Below are positions 27,663 to 38,784 of a stretch of DNA of 64,000 bases, piece by piece. Position 1 is the first letter of the stretch. Every line of letters starts with the position of its first letter. The stretch covers positions 41,030,372 through 41,094,371 of the forward strand of contig NC_052350.1 in NCBI RefSeq assembly GCF_009727055.1. Direction: 5' to 3'. The notes beneath the pieces were generated by a model. The model saw nothing but the letters and a program-made list of their open reading frames with translations, was not told where the DNA came from and did no database searches. The DNA comes from Benincasa hispida (Eukaryota > Streptophyta > Magnoliopsida > Cucurbitales > Cucurbitaceae). A program made the position numbers and the translations under genes.

Positions 27663-29633
27663 TTGGGGTTGATGCCCTAAATCTCGTAGGGTCCAATAGT
27701 TTATAAACTTTATATGAACAAGTTCTTATGTGATCAATAATATATGATATTTTATTCACTTTGTCTATAAAATATGTGATATTTCAGTTGCATTAACCAA
27801 AAATCAATAAAATAACATCCAAGGTTATTGTTGTAACTTAGACATGTATGTGGAGACATACAGGTGGATCATGTTTAAGTGATAACCTAAATGGTATGTA
27901 GTAGATGGATAAGGTTGGGTACCTTATCTTGGTGACACTACGAGTACGACAAGCTTTGTAGGTGTTATAATTGTTGTAAAGTGCTACAACCGATTTAATC
28001 CTGATCATTCGCGTATTAGACATGCGAGCAGGGATATTCTATACAAAGAAATTTATATAAGACCAGACTACAATATGTTTAGTCTCATTATATAACACCG
28101 TTCATAATAGAGACTTACATTTCACCAGGATGACCATAGATAACATGACCTCGATCCTGAGTGAGTTGTGAACTCTTGCCTGTGAGGGCGGTCCTTTGAT
28201 TTGTATGGGTGAGAGTGACCAGATCGCTGACTTATCAAGCCTACCATTTTAGGGATTCGTCTGATTGGGGAGTAGGAAACACAGTTACATAATATAGAAT
28301 TCACTAATTCCCTAAAGCAGGGGTAAGTAAATAAATTGCTCCCTTAATGGCTGATTCCGGGTCTTGAATAATGTGTCATCACACCCTCTCCTAGCCCGAG
28401 AGGGATTTAGTCATAGTAGGACTATGATGTATTGTTCATTAGAGGGATCAGTGATACTTAAGGAGTTAAATGTAACTATAGGGACAAAACGATAATTTGG
28501 TCTATCTGTACTTATGAGCAATTTGTGAAAGGTCATCGTACTTTTGATTGTTTATATTCAATGGACACATAAATATATATGTAGTGTGAATAGTGCAGTT
28601 GTCGATCTTTAGTGGAGTGCCCGACAGTTGACAAATGGTGGTGTAATTAAAGAGTTTAATTAATTATTCATGTACCATTGGAGCTTCAAGCTACAGGTCC
28701 ATAAGGTCCCCTTGGTAATTCAAAAGGATCTAGTTGAGAATCAGTTTTTTGGTTATTTGAATTGTTCAATTAATAAGAGGAAATTTAATTATATATGATT
28801 CAATTATATATGATGTAATTGTTATAATGTATTTAATACATTATAGTTTAATTGGAGGAATAAATATTTGAATGAGATTCAAATTTATTTTCTATGAATA
28901 TGATTCATAGTTGTTAAATTTAATATAAATATAATTTATATTAAATGCCATAAAACTGAGAAAATAAATTATAGTTTATATTGTATGCGATACAATATTA
29001 AAACTATAGGTTATGTGTTATATTTGATATAACATACAGTTTAATATAAATATAATATGATAAGTTAGTTATCATATTTATTTATATTATTTTATTATTT
29101 TTAATAATAAATTCCTATTTTCTCTCCAACCACATAGTGTGTGGTTATTGATTTTGTGGCAACTGGAATAAAAGAAAACTAGTTTTCTTATTCTTCCAAA
29201 ACACTTACACAATTGAAAGACTTTGTTGTACGATTGAGAAATTGCATAAGCGTTCTGTGATTTTCAATCTTCTTATTCCTCCAAACTCAAACAATCCCTC
29301 CTAACCAAAATAGTCAGAGCTCACCACTTTTGGGTTCTCACCTTGAGAATACCAAAGGTTCATTGTGGTTGTGTCTCTGTTTGGTTCGAGAAGTTCTTGA
29401 AGAAAGTCTTCAAGAGGTTATTGCGTTCGAGGTTCGTGATTGTTCGAGGGAGTTACACGGAGAAAGATTCTTCAAAGGTGATATCTCTTGAACCCTTTTT
29501 CCTTGTAAAAATCACGTTGTAATTTGTTATGAATGCATATCTTGTATGTTTACTGTAAATTTAGTTTTCAATAAAATTGGAATTTGGACGATCCGCTTTC
29601 GCTCAAGAACCTTCTTCAAAATGAGTTCCTTCA
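27663..29633 (+). mobile_element. Solo LTR K1 of the recurrent ~2-kb copia LTR family
   Basis: Begins TGTTGGGGTTGATGCCC and ends GAGTTCCTTCA. No primer site or coding region follows; instead LINE text resumes, so this is a solo LTR. It is the most complete copy of a family seen seven times here (K1-K7). Conserved landmarks are GGAGACATACAGGTGGATCA at about 200 bp, GGTACCTTATC, CATTTCACCAGGATGACC, and an array of short hairpins at 28,757-29,034. A clear 5-bp duplication was not found (TTATA left, TTTTG right). Confidence 0.85.
28757..29034 (+). repeat. Array of seven three-base-loop hairpins in LTR K1
   Basis: Seven consecutive perfect inverted repeats, every one with a three-base loop: 28757-28769 (arm 5), 28824-28844 (arm 9, loop TTA), 28866-28884 (arm 8, loop GAG), 28892-28910 (arm 8, loop ATG), 28918-28946 (arm 13, loop ATA), 28978-28998 (arm 9, loop GCG), 29016-29034 (arm 8, loop TTG). 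Example: ATTTGAAT-GAG-ATTCAAAT. In most, the centre reads AT-NNG-AT or AT-NNA-AT. The other LTR copies keep the arms but differ in the loops. Confidence 0.85.
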
Positions 29634-29790
29634 TTTTGAATTCATTATCTATCATGCTATGACTTGGTGCAAATGTGCTTCTTTCTATAGTTAACATAAT
29701 CTATCTTCTTTATTGACCAATTGGAGGAATCTTTTATAACTCAATAGTGGTGGGCTTTGGCCATTTTTCGTAAATTTCACACACACACAT
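29634..29790 (+). mobile_element. LINE fragment, right part after the solo LTR
   Basis: Continues the LINE interrupted at 27,662: FILNSLSIMLxWCKC-type text and TTGACCAATTGGAGGAATC, the usual last ORF2 words, then the untranslated end with a (CA)n(TA)n tract near 29,780. Confidence 0.65.
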
Positions 29791-30356
29791 ATATATATCA
29801 CTAATCTCTTATTAGTCTTGTATTGAACTTTCTCGTAGCTAATCACCCATTATACGGGCTAAGTACTATTTAGGTGAGGATTAGGTTTTATTTGATTGTG
29901 ATTTAAAACAAGGTTGAGCCCCTTGACGTGATTGATTTGATTTAACCCTTATTTGAATTATTAATACTATTGTTGAATTAATCAGCATCCATCTATCCTA
30001 TTCACTCGATTTCTGGAAGAAATGGAGGAAATGTTCAGATTAAATCACATTAATTTCGGGGTTAGTATTATGCTAAATAATGAAGTTGGAGACGATTAAC
30101 CATCTAATGCACTTTTTGGAAACAATAAAAAGCAGGTTAGCTGAAGTTAAAATACTAAAACATGAATTATGGATGTTTTTGTGGAGTTGTGATTAAGTTG
30201 ATTTAGCAAGGTAAAATGCTATAACAATTGTTTTAAGAAACCATGTGAATTAACATAATATGAATCTATCTTTTGACTTCAGTCACATCTATTCACATAT
30301 TTTTGTGTGTATCTTATGTATCTAATTTTGTTTTTATGTTTATCTAATTACACACA
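29791..30356. other. Unassigned AT-rich stretch
   Basis: No gene, repeat or element end was recognised between the LINE and the copia LTR. Confidence 0.5.
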
Positions 30357-30995
30357 TGTTGGAACCGACAACCCTCTGACGGTGAAACTTGATAGTAAAG
30401 AACAAAAACGACGGTCGTCATAAATGTAGAACCTGCAAAACAAAAACTCATTATATGTTGAGTTGCGGATCTCACGTTCTTCAAGACGTTTCGCGGATCT
30501 GCCCAAGTGTGCAAGCAGGTCAACGAATTTACATGCACTGTAACCGACCAGAAACTCACACCGTTCAAACTGATTTGCTTGGGGGGAAAAAAAAGATTGG
30601 GAGTGTGGAGAGAATGTGTTCGGAGGGAAATAGTGAGATTGGGGTGATAAGGAAGCTGAAGGTTGCGCCTTTTATAGGTGAAGAGGGCCAACAGAAAAGG
30701 ACGACGACAGCGCTCAACCACAAAAAGTGCAGATCCACAAAACACATATGCATCTTGCGTCGCCTCGCCAAGTCACATCACGTCCGACTGGACGGATGAC
30801 GGTGGTGGCATGCGCATGCAGGATTTCCACCATACCCACATTGGTCTATCTCCTCACTTCCTCTTAATATGGGTATCTCTTGGGGTCCAAACCCAAGATC
30901 TAAGGTAGGAGTATATGAAGGAGAATTCACTTCCTAACTTTACCAATGTGGAATCCTCAAAAGCCATTTTTCTTTTTAAAACTCAATTTTCACCA
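30357..30995 (-). repeat. 3' LTR of copia element N (639 bp)
   Basis: On the minus strand it begins TGGTGAAAATTGAG and ends GGTTCCAACA. Purine-rich CAAATGGGGGATTAT (31,015-30,996) lies just before it, as a polypurine tract should. A good TATA box (CTATAAAAGG, near 30,678-30,668) is 320 bp in. The outer flank is ACACA at 30352-30356. The open frames on both strands here are accidental. Confidence 0.85.
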
Positions 30996-31015
30996 ATAAT
31001 CCCCCATTTGAAAAT

Positions 31016-31554
31016 TTAAATATATAAGAAAAGTATTTTTTTTCCATCGAGCCGTTTCAGCCTATACAACACTATGTATAAGCAAAGGTGTCTTACAACT
31101 TGAACTTTTACGTAGTGTAGATGATTTAGAATACACTAGAGTAACCCTTGGTTAACTCTATCTGTAACAACATCTTACACACAGTGCCATTAGGGTGTAG
31201 TTTGAAAGCCCATGCTTTAAGGCCTAGCACGTTTATCTCAGTTTAGTGAACATTCTATAAAGTTTGCCTAAAAAACTCCATGGGAAGTGCCCTTCACTTC
31301 CATATTCACATAGGTGAGTCTATCGAGAGCACTCCTGTAGCTAGGTACCCTACTTGACATCAAGTATATATCTCATTAAGAACTAGTTTAATCTCTCTTA
31401 TGCTTTAGGATATCATGCTTAGACTCTAAGTCTTAGGAATGAATCTGTGTTCATTTTAGTAAGATTCACTATATGTCACTTGTGATTAGTTATTACCCGT
31501 TGAACTTGTTTCTTGGGATCTTCAGTCTACAGGTTGGATTTTCCTCACAGTGAT
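31016..31554 (-). other. 3' untranslated interior of copia element N
   Basis: Between the purine tract and the RNase H end; no coding signal on either strand. A few RNase H-less polyprotein bases may reach to about 31,545. Confidence 0.5.
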
Positions 31555-33400
31555 TCAACTTTCTATAGGCATGAGTCTCATCCTTTCCAAGGTTTTTAAA
31601 ATATTCTCTTTGGCTAGTAATTTCGTCAAAGGATCTACCAAATTTTCATCAGTTTGTCTATGATCTACTCTAACTACACCAGTAGTGAAAAACTCTTTAA
31701 TGGTACTGTGCTTACAACGTATTTGTCGTTTCTTTCTATTGTAATAACGGTTTTGAACTTTTGCGATTGTTGCAGTACTATCGCAATGGATTAATACGAC
31801 TGGAACCGACTTTTCCCATTGGGGAATCTCTGATAGCATACTTCTAAGCCAACCTGCTTATTCACTAGCTGTCACTAGTGCTATCATTTCTGACTCCATT
31901 GTAGATTGGGCCAAAATAGTCTGTTTCTTGGACTTCTAAGAGACAGCTCCGCCTGCTATATTAAAGATATAGCCACTTGTAGCCTTTGAATCATTCGAGA
32001 GGGAGTTCCAGTCAACATCGCTAAACCCTTCCAAGATAGTGGGGAACTTATGATAATGTAATCTTAGGCTTAGGTTTCTTCAAGTACCTCATAATTCTTT
32101 CTACAGAATTCCAATGCTTTCTACTAGGTCTGCTTATAAACCTACAAAGTAATCCTATAGCATAAGCTATATCAGGCCTAATGCAGTTACCAACGTATCT
32201 AAGACTGCCTATGATGCTCGCATCCTCAAATTGATTAACATCGTCACCAGTGTTCTTGAACAACTTAACACTAGGATCATAAGAAGTACATATTAGTTTA
32301 CATTCAAAGTAATTACATTTCTTTATAACCTTTTCTACATAATGAGATTGATCCAAAGAAATTTTCTTTTCACGACCTAGTCATTTTTATGCCTAAGATT
32401 ACACTTACTTCTCCTAAGTCTTTCATGTCGAAGTTTGCACTCAATGTAGATTTCATATCATTTATGACATGCAAGTTCGACCTAAAGATTAACAAACCAT
32501 CTACATACAGAAGATGGTGCAAAGATTATTTTCAACCTCATAGTAGATGCATTTGTCACTTTCATTAACCTCGACACCTTTAGATAGAATTAGGTTATCA
32601 AACTTTTCATGCCATTGTTGAGGAGCTTGTTTCATATCATAGAGAGATTCGTCTAGTTTACAAACCTTATATTTCTTGACCATGGATAACAAAACCCTTA
32701 GGTTGTTCCATGTAAATCTCTTCTTCAATTCACCATTTAGTAAGGCGGTCTTTACATCCATCTGAAGTACTACGAAGTTATAAAGGGTAGCGAGAGAGAA
32801 CAAAACACGAGTTGAGTTAATTGTAGCGACACGGGAGAAAGTGTGAAATAAGTCTATGTTTTCTCCTTGTCTAAAGCCCTTTGTCACTGTTCCATCAGGT
32901 ATAAGTTTTTTTCCTTAAGATCCATTTACATCCTATTACTTTGCAACCTGGGGGTAGATATACTAATGTCAAGTTCTATTTGATTCAAGACAGTCCATTT
33001 CATCATGTATGGCTTCTTGCCATAAGTTGACATCTACAGAGGACAGGGCAACTGTTAGGTCTTTAGGATATTTCAACATTATAGGTCTATAAATCATCCC
33101 CAAAATCGTTGGCGATTCTAGTTCTTTTACTTCTTCTAGGTTCTGAGTTGGCTTCCTTTGTAGAGATAAGATTTCTAACTAGGGTTAGGCTATTGGATCC
33201 CCAGCTCCCAATAATTATAGATTTAAAAGGAAATCTATCCTCAAAGAAGTCGACATCACTTGACTCACTGATCACTTCGTTTACTACAACGTAGAACCTA
33301 TAGGCACTACTTATAGCATAGCCTATAGAGACACACTTATAGGCTTTACTAGCTTGCTTTCTTCTTTTCGGGTTTGGAATCCTTACATAGGTTCAACCCC
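31555..33400 (-). pseudogene. Integrase tail, RT and RNase H of copia element N
   Basis: Minus-strand pieces in order. An integrase C-terminal/linker part (KCVSIGYAISSAYRFYVVV...DVDFFEDRFPF, near 33,360-33,200) and RRSKRTR come first. RT follows with LFHTFSRVATINSTRVLFSLAT and VLQMDVKTALLNGEL (32,850-32,720) and DESLYDMKQAPQQWHEKFD. RNase H has IHCDSTATIAKVQN and DPLTKLLAKE to 31,560. The RT catalytic box at about 32,505-32,496 reads YVDG where YVDD is required, and a frameshift precedes it. Defective. Confidence 0.87.
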
Positions 33401-33608
33401 AAGTTCTAAGATATGACAAGTTTGTTTTCTTATTCTCGAGGATTTCGTAAGGTGAAGTTGTGTTTTTAGACTTTTGGATTCTATTTAGGACATAACACAT
33501 GGTAAGGATGATTTCATCCCACCAATAAGATGCGACTCCTGAACTAAGTAAAATAGTAACTACTAGCTCAACTAAAGTTCTACTTTTCCGTTGATTTCAG
33601 GAGAGTAA

Positions 33609-36182
33609 TGTCACACCCCTCCCAGATTATCCTTTAGACCTGCAAGGAGATGTGACCGCAGCAATTACCAACCCTCTTGCTGGTCTTACTGCCTACTATC
33701 CTGCTTAACCTGACTTAGAACCTTAATATGCATATATATATATACACTCAAACATAAACTTATGACAAGTGACAAACATTAACAGAGTTCTACATTACTC
33801 TTCATTAGTACGACTTATACACTTTACATAAGCAGTAAGCCCAACACACTCAACTAGTCCCTACGAGACATAATACATGCATACTACTTTATACAAAACC
33901 TTCACTTATACTTCTAACATTTTAGTTTTGAGTGGCAGAACATTAGCAGAGTCGTCTTATAGGAAGTGACCGCTACCTGTGGATTAGACATTTAAATAGA
34001 GTGAGCTAGAAGTCCCATGAGTGACTAACCTTTGAAACGTAAAAGACGTATATATCAATCATGCTCAACAAATAGATCATGAACTAAAAACATAGCTGGA
34101 AATTGAGAAATTAGCCAAGCGAGTAATTACATAAAAATTTTCTTACAACAATTTAACCATGACATAGGCATCATGGGCATCAACTCTATGAGGCCCTTAG
34201 GCCTCAGATTTCACATTAAATATCTTTACAAGAAAGTGACTTCTCTGGTCCGCTCTTGAGTGTAACCTTGCCGAACCTCAACCTGGTTAGGGGAGGGACC
34301 CTTCGGCTCAACTTCCACTATCACCTTAGTCGAAATGTGTCATTTCTGAACATTACTTATGTCTTTAACTGTAACTCATCGAACAACTTCATAACACTTG
34401 AAGCATAAAACATAATAGTGTTCTGCGGATACTTTTTGAATCTTAGTTGAGAAGGATCATTCATCGCTCAAGCTCCCAGCATTTGTATCACACCAAGAGA
34501 GCCATACTTCGGCCTTGGTTACTAAAATATGGCCTAGGAAACCCATACGTCGGCCTCTTAAATATGGCCTAAGAGACCTATACTTCGGTCTCTTCTTTAG
34601 AACTTCCTATATGCATGTGGAGTTATTAAGTACCGTTAACACCTTAGGTACTTCCTGGACACCTTCCATGCATTCGGTATCCGATTTACTAAAGACATGT
34701 CATGCTTTAACATCATATATATTATAAATCTTTCAGAACGTAGCTTTAAGCTTAGCATTTGTGGAACTTAGCCACTGTCTTTAGGACACATGCTTTAACA
34801 TATAATACTTTATATGGAATAAGACTATCATATTACCTTGGCATGCGATCAAACAAGTACATACTCGAGGATAATGTTAAGCAATCTCATGAAGTTTAAT
34901 TGCTTGGAACCTATAAACTTATCAACAATTATCATTGAATGACATAGTTTATCCCTCTTCATGGTCCTTGCTAATACGAAGCCAACTTAATGCATAGCAT
35001 TCTTCATTACGAGTTTTACTAAAACTTGAATTCATCTCTTGGGATGTGGATCCTCTGTCCATCAGCTTCCTAGTCATACTGACCCTACGTGTACGTAGCT
35101 AGAAACTGATCATCAACCATCTCGAAACTCGGTTACCAATTTGAGGTATTCAGCTAAACATACTTTACTAGGAGTCTTTGACCTAGACCTCACACTTAGC
35201 TTGTCCTATAGTCCCACCTTTCCCTAGTAGCATATGCTAACCATTCAGATTCTATCATGGGCAACATACTTCACAAGCATTGGACTTAATTACTTAAGAA
35301 CATCATGCCTGGACCATAACCATCCATACTCTATAAACTTTTAACCTACCAAGCATTCATAAACATTGGTAAGGTAAATAGCAATAAACGTTTGTAAACA
35401 TTATAGTCACTCACAACCTTTAGGAAATCCTTTTAAGATTGATGAGCTTCTTCTACTAATCTCAACCTTGTGAACACATCAAATTACTTTAGTTACTAGT
35501 CATGGTTTCCCTTTTTAGACTCGCTTTCAGAATTAAGCTCACATTTGTACAATTCGCTTTTAAATCTTCTTAACTTACCTTAGGGTGTTAGATACTTAGT
35601 CGAATTTAAAAGGGCTAAAACTTTAGTGGGTCGCCTTCTTTCTGATGCCCACACCCAGTAATTAGTAGGGTCTTTGGGGTGTCAAGTGTCACAATCGCAC
35701 TTTCAAGGCTTCACTTAGCGAATGTGCGATACTTGTTCCCCCTCACGAATAAGTCAGCCAATTCGAATACGGAACGCTGAAGGCACATTGGGTGCCTCTC
35801 GCAACCTCCACCCCCGTCTTAGAGAAAATAATTTTAGAAAATGGGGTTGGAGAAAAGGTTTTTGCAAACAGTGAATGTAAGAATAGAGAAAAGAAATATT
35901 GTAGTAGGCTAGAAAGCAATAAGCAACAACAACAACTTTATAACATACTACTCCGGGTATGGGGAAGTGATGGTTAGTCTTATCCCCATATAGTACATTC
36001 TGAACAAAAACACATCTGCTACCCTTGCATTGGAAATGGGCTAGCAGTCACTCACTAAGAAAAGTACATATAAACCTAACTACCTAGCAAAAGGAAATAC
36101 ATAGGATGAAAGCATAGTAAAAAGAGGTGGAGGTGGATATGCGGTCATAGACAACACGCCTTGGACAAGCATGACCGTGACA
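33609..36182 (-). repeat. 3' LTR of the gypsy element (2,574 bp)
   Basis: Ends are inverted: plus strand begins TGTCACACCCCTCC and ends GACCGTGACA. Near 34,500-34,600 the word TATGGCCTA and its partner CTTCGGCC/CTTCGGTC recur three times in about 90 bp. The insertion point is in the integrase-side part of copia N (flank GTAA). Confidence 0.8.
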
Positions 36183-36268
36183 TTCTCCCCCACTCAATTG
36201 GTTGACGTCCCCGTCAATCGACTCTACTCGAATTGAGCATATTGTTGAGCAGCTGCCTTGGAGGCCTT

Positions 36269-36600
36269 CTATGCGCTCCCAACGAACTTCTCTGGCTTGG
36301 AGGCTTCTCCACTTCTCCAAGTACTCTTTCCAGCTTGTCTTTCCGCTCTGTCTCTTCTTCCTGCAAGTCTCTCATTGGCTTCTTCTCTTGTCATTCTCTT
36401 CGTTGTGGCCTGCGGATAGGTCACCACCCTACATCTCTCCTCGGCGTGGTTGGAATGATAGGGTTTCAGCCTACTTACGTGGATGATAGGATGAATCTCC
36501 ATCCACGATGGTAACTGCACCCGATAAGAGGTTTTCCCAACCCTTTTGATGACTTCCACTGGTCCTCTAAAGCTACTCACGAGGTGACGTTCTCTTTGCC
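36269..36600 (-). pseudogene. Integrase C-terminal segment of the gypsy element
   Basis: Frame FRGPVEVIKRVGKTSYRVQL then LPSWMEIHPIIHVSRLKPYH is the typical end of chromovirus integrase just before the chromodomain. The remaining 60 residues are basic and do not form a convincing chromodomain. Confidence 0.75.
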
Positions 36601-36750
36601 CTCGACTTCAAAACCGTCCTAGGCATAAATTTACTCAAACCCAGTCTCTTGGTAGAAACTCTCGATGTCTGGGCTTCCATCCTCTCATTATCCTCTTCTT
36701 TGAAGTCGGGGACTTGTGTAACCTTTCCGACTCAACAACATGACACTGTT

Positions 36751-37330
36751 TCAAGACACGCATAATGTCTTGGGGGCCTTCTCTTCTACGGTTTCGACTA
36801 ACTCATGGGTAAAGTACTTCTTCAATTGGAGGGACGAGATCATCCTCATCCCATTCGGTAGTTTGATCTCGACATGCACAATGGTGGGCATAGACCCTAT
36901 GATCACTAAACGCTCGGTGAGGGGTATCGATGTTACCTTGTGCTCAAGCAAGAACTCCATTCCTAACACCACGTCAAAGTCATCCATCTTGACGATCACG
37001 ACATCTGCAGGGCCACTCCAGTCCCCTACCTTTACGACTATTCTCTTTGCCATTTCTGTAATCGGCAAGGCTCAGAGTTCACTGCTTTCATTTTACCTAC
37101 GACTCCTTCCTAATGGAGATTCAGCCGTCTGGCTTCTGTTTTGGACATAAAATTATGGGTGACCTCTGAATCGACCATGGTACTTTTGGCTGATCTATGG
37201 TTGCCCAAAGCATCAACATACATCAGTCCGCCTCCTTCGGACCTCTTTTCTTCTCCTCCATCCTTTTGGAAGGCAGCTAAAAATCCCAGGGCCCCAACCT
37301 GTGGGGTTCTATCTTCCTCTACTTGCACAT
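36751..37330 (-). pseudogene. Protease region of the gypsy element
   Basis: Active-site region near 37,180 reads MVDSEVTHNFMS where DSGATHNF is usual, so the active-site Gly is replaced by Glu. Downstream, FDVVLGMEFLLEHKV (about 36,980) is the conserved second protease block. It joins the integrase tail abruptly, marking the deletion. Confidence 0.75.
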
Positions 37331-37399
37331 TCTTGTCCTTTGCCTAAACATCTTTGCCTTTCTAGTTCGAATCTAATAAGGCTTGGAAAGCATTAAAGG

Positions 37400-38775
37400 C
37401 TGCTTGTTCTGGACATTCAATTGCCTTATGCAGTCCCTTGCATATATAACAACATAAGGGCCGATAAAAATTCTTCTGATTCTGCCCTCACCACGTATTT
37501 CCAGCCGTCTGCTGAGGGGGTCTACTATCCCCATTATTGTCTTTATCTCCCCCACTGTTTCTCGATGGGCTCGAAATGTTGCTCTTCTCCCATTAGAGGA
37601 TCTCGAGTGTTACCTCATCTCTTGAGATTCATCAATCAAGCCAAATAACCGTTTTGCCACTGCGTATGCGGCTGGGAGATGCTGTATTCTCTGCTCATAC
37701 AGTTTTGTTTTTGCCCACGGTTTTAGGCCTTCGACAAAACAAAAAACTTTGTCTTTTTCGAACATATCTCTTATGTCCAACATCAATTCAGCAAATTGTT
37801 TCATGTAGTCCCTAATAGTATCAGTATGTTTCAATTCCCGTAGCTTGCGTCTTGCCAAAATCTCAACATTTTTGGGGAAGAATTGAGAGCGCAACTCTTG
37901 TTTTAGTCTCCCCCACGTGTCGACGGTACACCGACCTCTTGGACATCCATGAAACGAGAGCTCCACCATAACTTAGCATCATCTGCTAGGTGCATCATCG
38001 CTAGGGTGATCTTCGACTCTTCAGTCACTGTCTTCGTAGCCCTGAAGTACTATTCCATGTCTGTCTCTTATACACATCTAGATGTGTATAAGAGACAGTC
38101 TTGGACATCCATGAAACGAGACCTCCACCATAACTTGGCATCCTCTGCTAGGTGCATCATCGCTAGGGTGATCTTCGACTCTTCAGTCACTGTCTTTGTA
38201 GCCTGAAAGTTTTGTTTTTGCCCACGGTTTCAGGCCTTCGACAAAACAAAAAACTTTATCTTTTTCGAACATATCTCTTATGTCCAACATCAATCCGAAA
38301 AATTGTTTCACGTAGTCCTTAATAGTATCAATATGTTTCCATTCCCGTAGCTTTCGTCTTGCCAAAATCTCAACATTTTCGGAGAAGAACAGAGAACACA
38401 ACTCTTGTTTTAGTCTCCCCTATATGTCGATGGTACACCGACCCTTTTGGACGTCCATGAAACGGAACCTTCACCATAACTTGGCATCCTCTGCTAGGTG
38501 CTTCGTCGCTAGAGTGATCTTCGACTTTTTAGTCACTATGGTCATAGCCCTGAAGTACTGTTCCATGTCAAAGATAAAATTTTCTAGCGCCTTTGCGTCG
38601 CAAGCCCCACGGAAGGGCTTAGGCTCGGGTACTTTTACCCTGTTGAATTGGGTTGCACCCCCTACTGGGGCTTGATTTCCTACTGTTCTCATGGTGAGGT
38701 TAACTCTTACACTAATGTCCGCAATCTCTGCCCAGATGACATCGATGGTGGCTCGAAAGTCCTCAATATTTCAGT
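37400..38775 (-). pseudogene. Gag of the gypsy element, with repeated and rearranged blocks
   Basis: Gag core RGRCTVDTWGRLKQELRSQFF...LRELKHTDTIRDYMKQF...FVEGLKPWAKTKL is readable at 37,969-37,640, and again in a diverged copy at 38,400-38,190. A zinc knuckle CYICKGLHKAIEC is near 37,450-37,410. The N-terminal part (PKPFRGACDAKALENFIFDMEQYF) lies at 38,690-38,560. The block with GGACATCCATGAAACG occurs three times (37,940; 38,102; 38,449). This arrangement is at least partly artificial, because of the adapter in the middle. Confidence 0.75.
38061..38098. other. Nextera transposase junction adapter (assembly contamination)
   Basis: Bases 38061-38079 are CTGTCTCTTATACACATCT and bases 38080-38098 are its exact reverse complement, AGATGTGTATAAGAGACAG. 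This head-to-head pair of Tn5 mosaic ends is the circularisation junction of Nextera mate-pair libraries. It is not plant DNA. In one frame it encodes VSYTHLDVYKRQ, a peptide known from contaminated database entries. Text after it restarts at a point 124 bp earlier in the gag sequence, in a slightly different copy. Confidence 0.98.
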
Positions 38776-38784
38776 CACCATCTT

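Larger units (their letters stand above)
30357..33608 (-). mobile_element. Ty1/copia element N, 3' half, truncated
   Basis: Minus-strand element with its 3' LTR at the left (30357-30995), purine tract, RNase H, RT and integrase tail up to about 33,600. There it is cut by the LTR of the gypsy element. Integrase core, gag and 5' LTR are absent from this side. Confidence 0.85.
33609..38780 (-). mobile_element. Ty3/gypsy element (chromovirus-like), internally deleted
   Basis: The 3' LTR at 33609-36182 is preceded on the minus strand by the purine tract GAGTGGGGGAGAA (36,195-36,183). The interior holds the integrase tail at 36,580-36,269, protease at about 37,330-36,750 and gag up to about 38,770. 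RT, RNase H and the integrase core are missing between about 36,600 and 36,750. The 5' LTR is lost at the junction with LTR K2. The gag part is disturbed by a sequencing adapter at 38061-38098. Confidence 0.8.

Noticed and set aside
27838..28023. Frames such as MSNTRMIRIKSVV... and similar ones at 48,575 and 57,330
   Set aside because: They recur only because they lie in copies of the same LTR family; stops differ between copies and no protein family is matched.
30389..30799. 136-codon open frame (plus) and 133-codon frame (minus) in the same place
   Set aside because: Both lie inside the 639-bp LTR of copia element N, over its TATA box; no family resemblance and no codon bias.
37949..38206. 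Open frame containing VSYTHLDVYKRQ
   Set aside because: The peptide is the translation of a sequencing adapter; the frame is antisense to gag.
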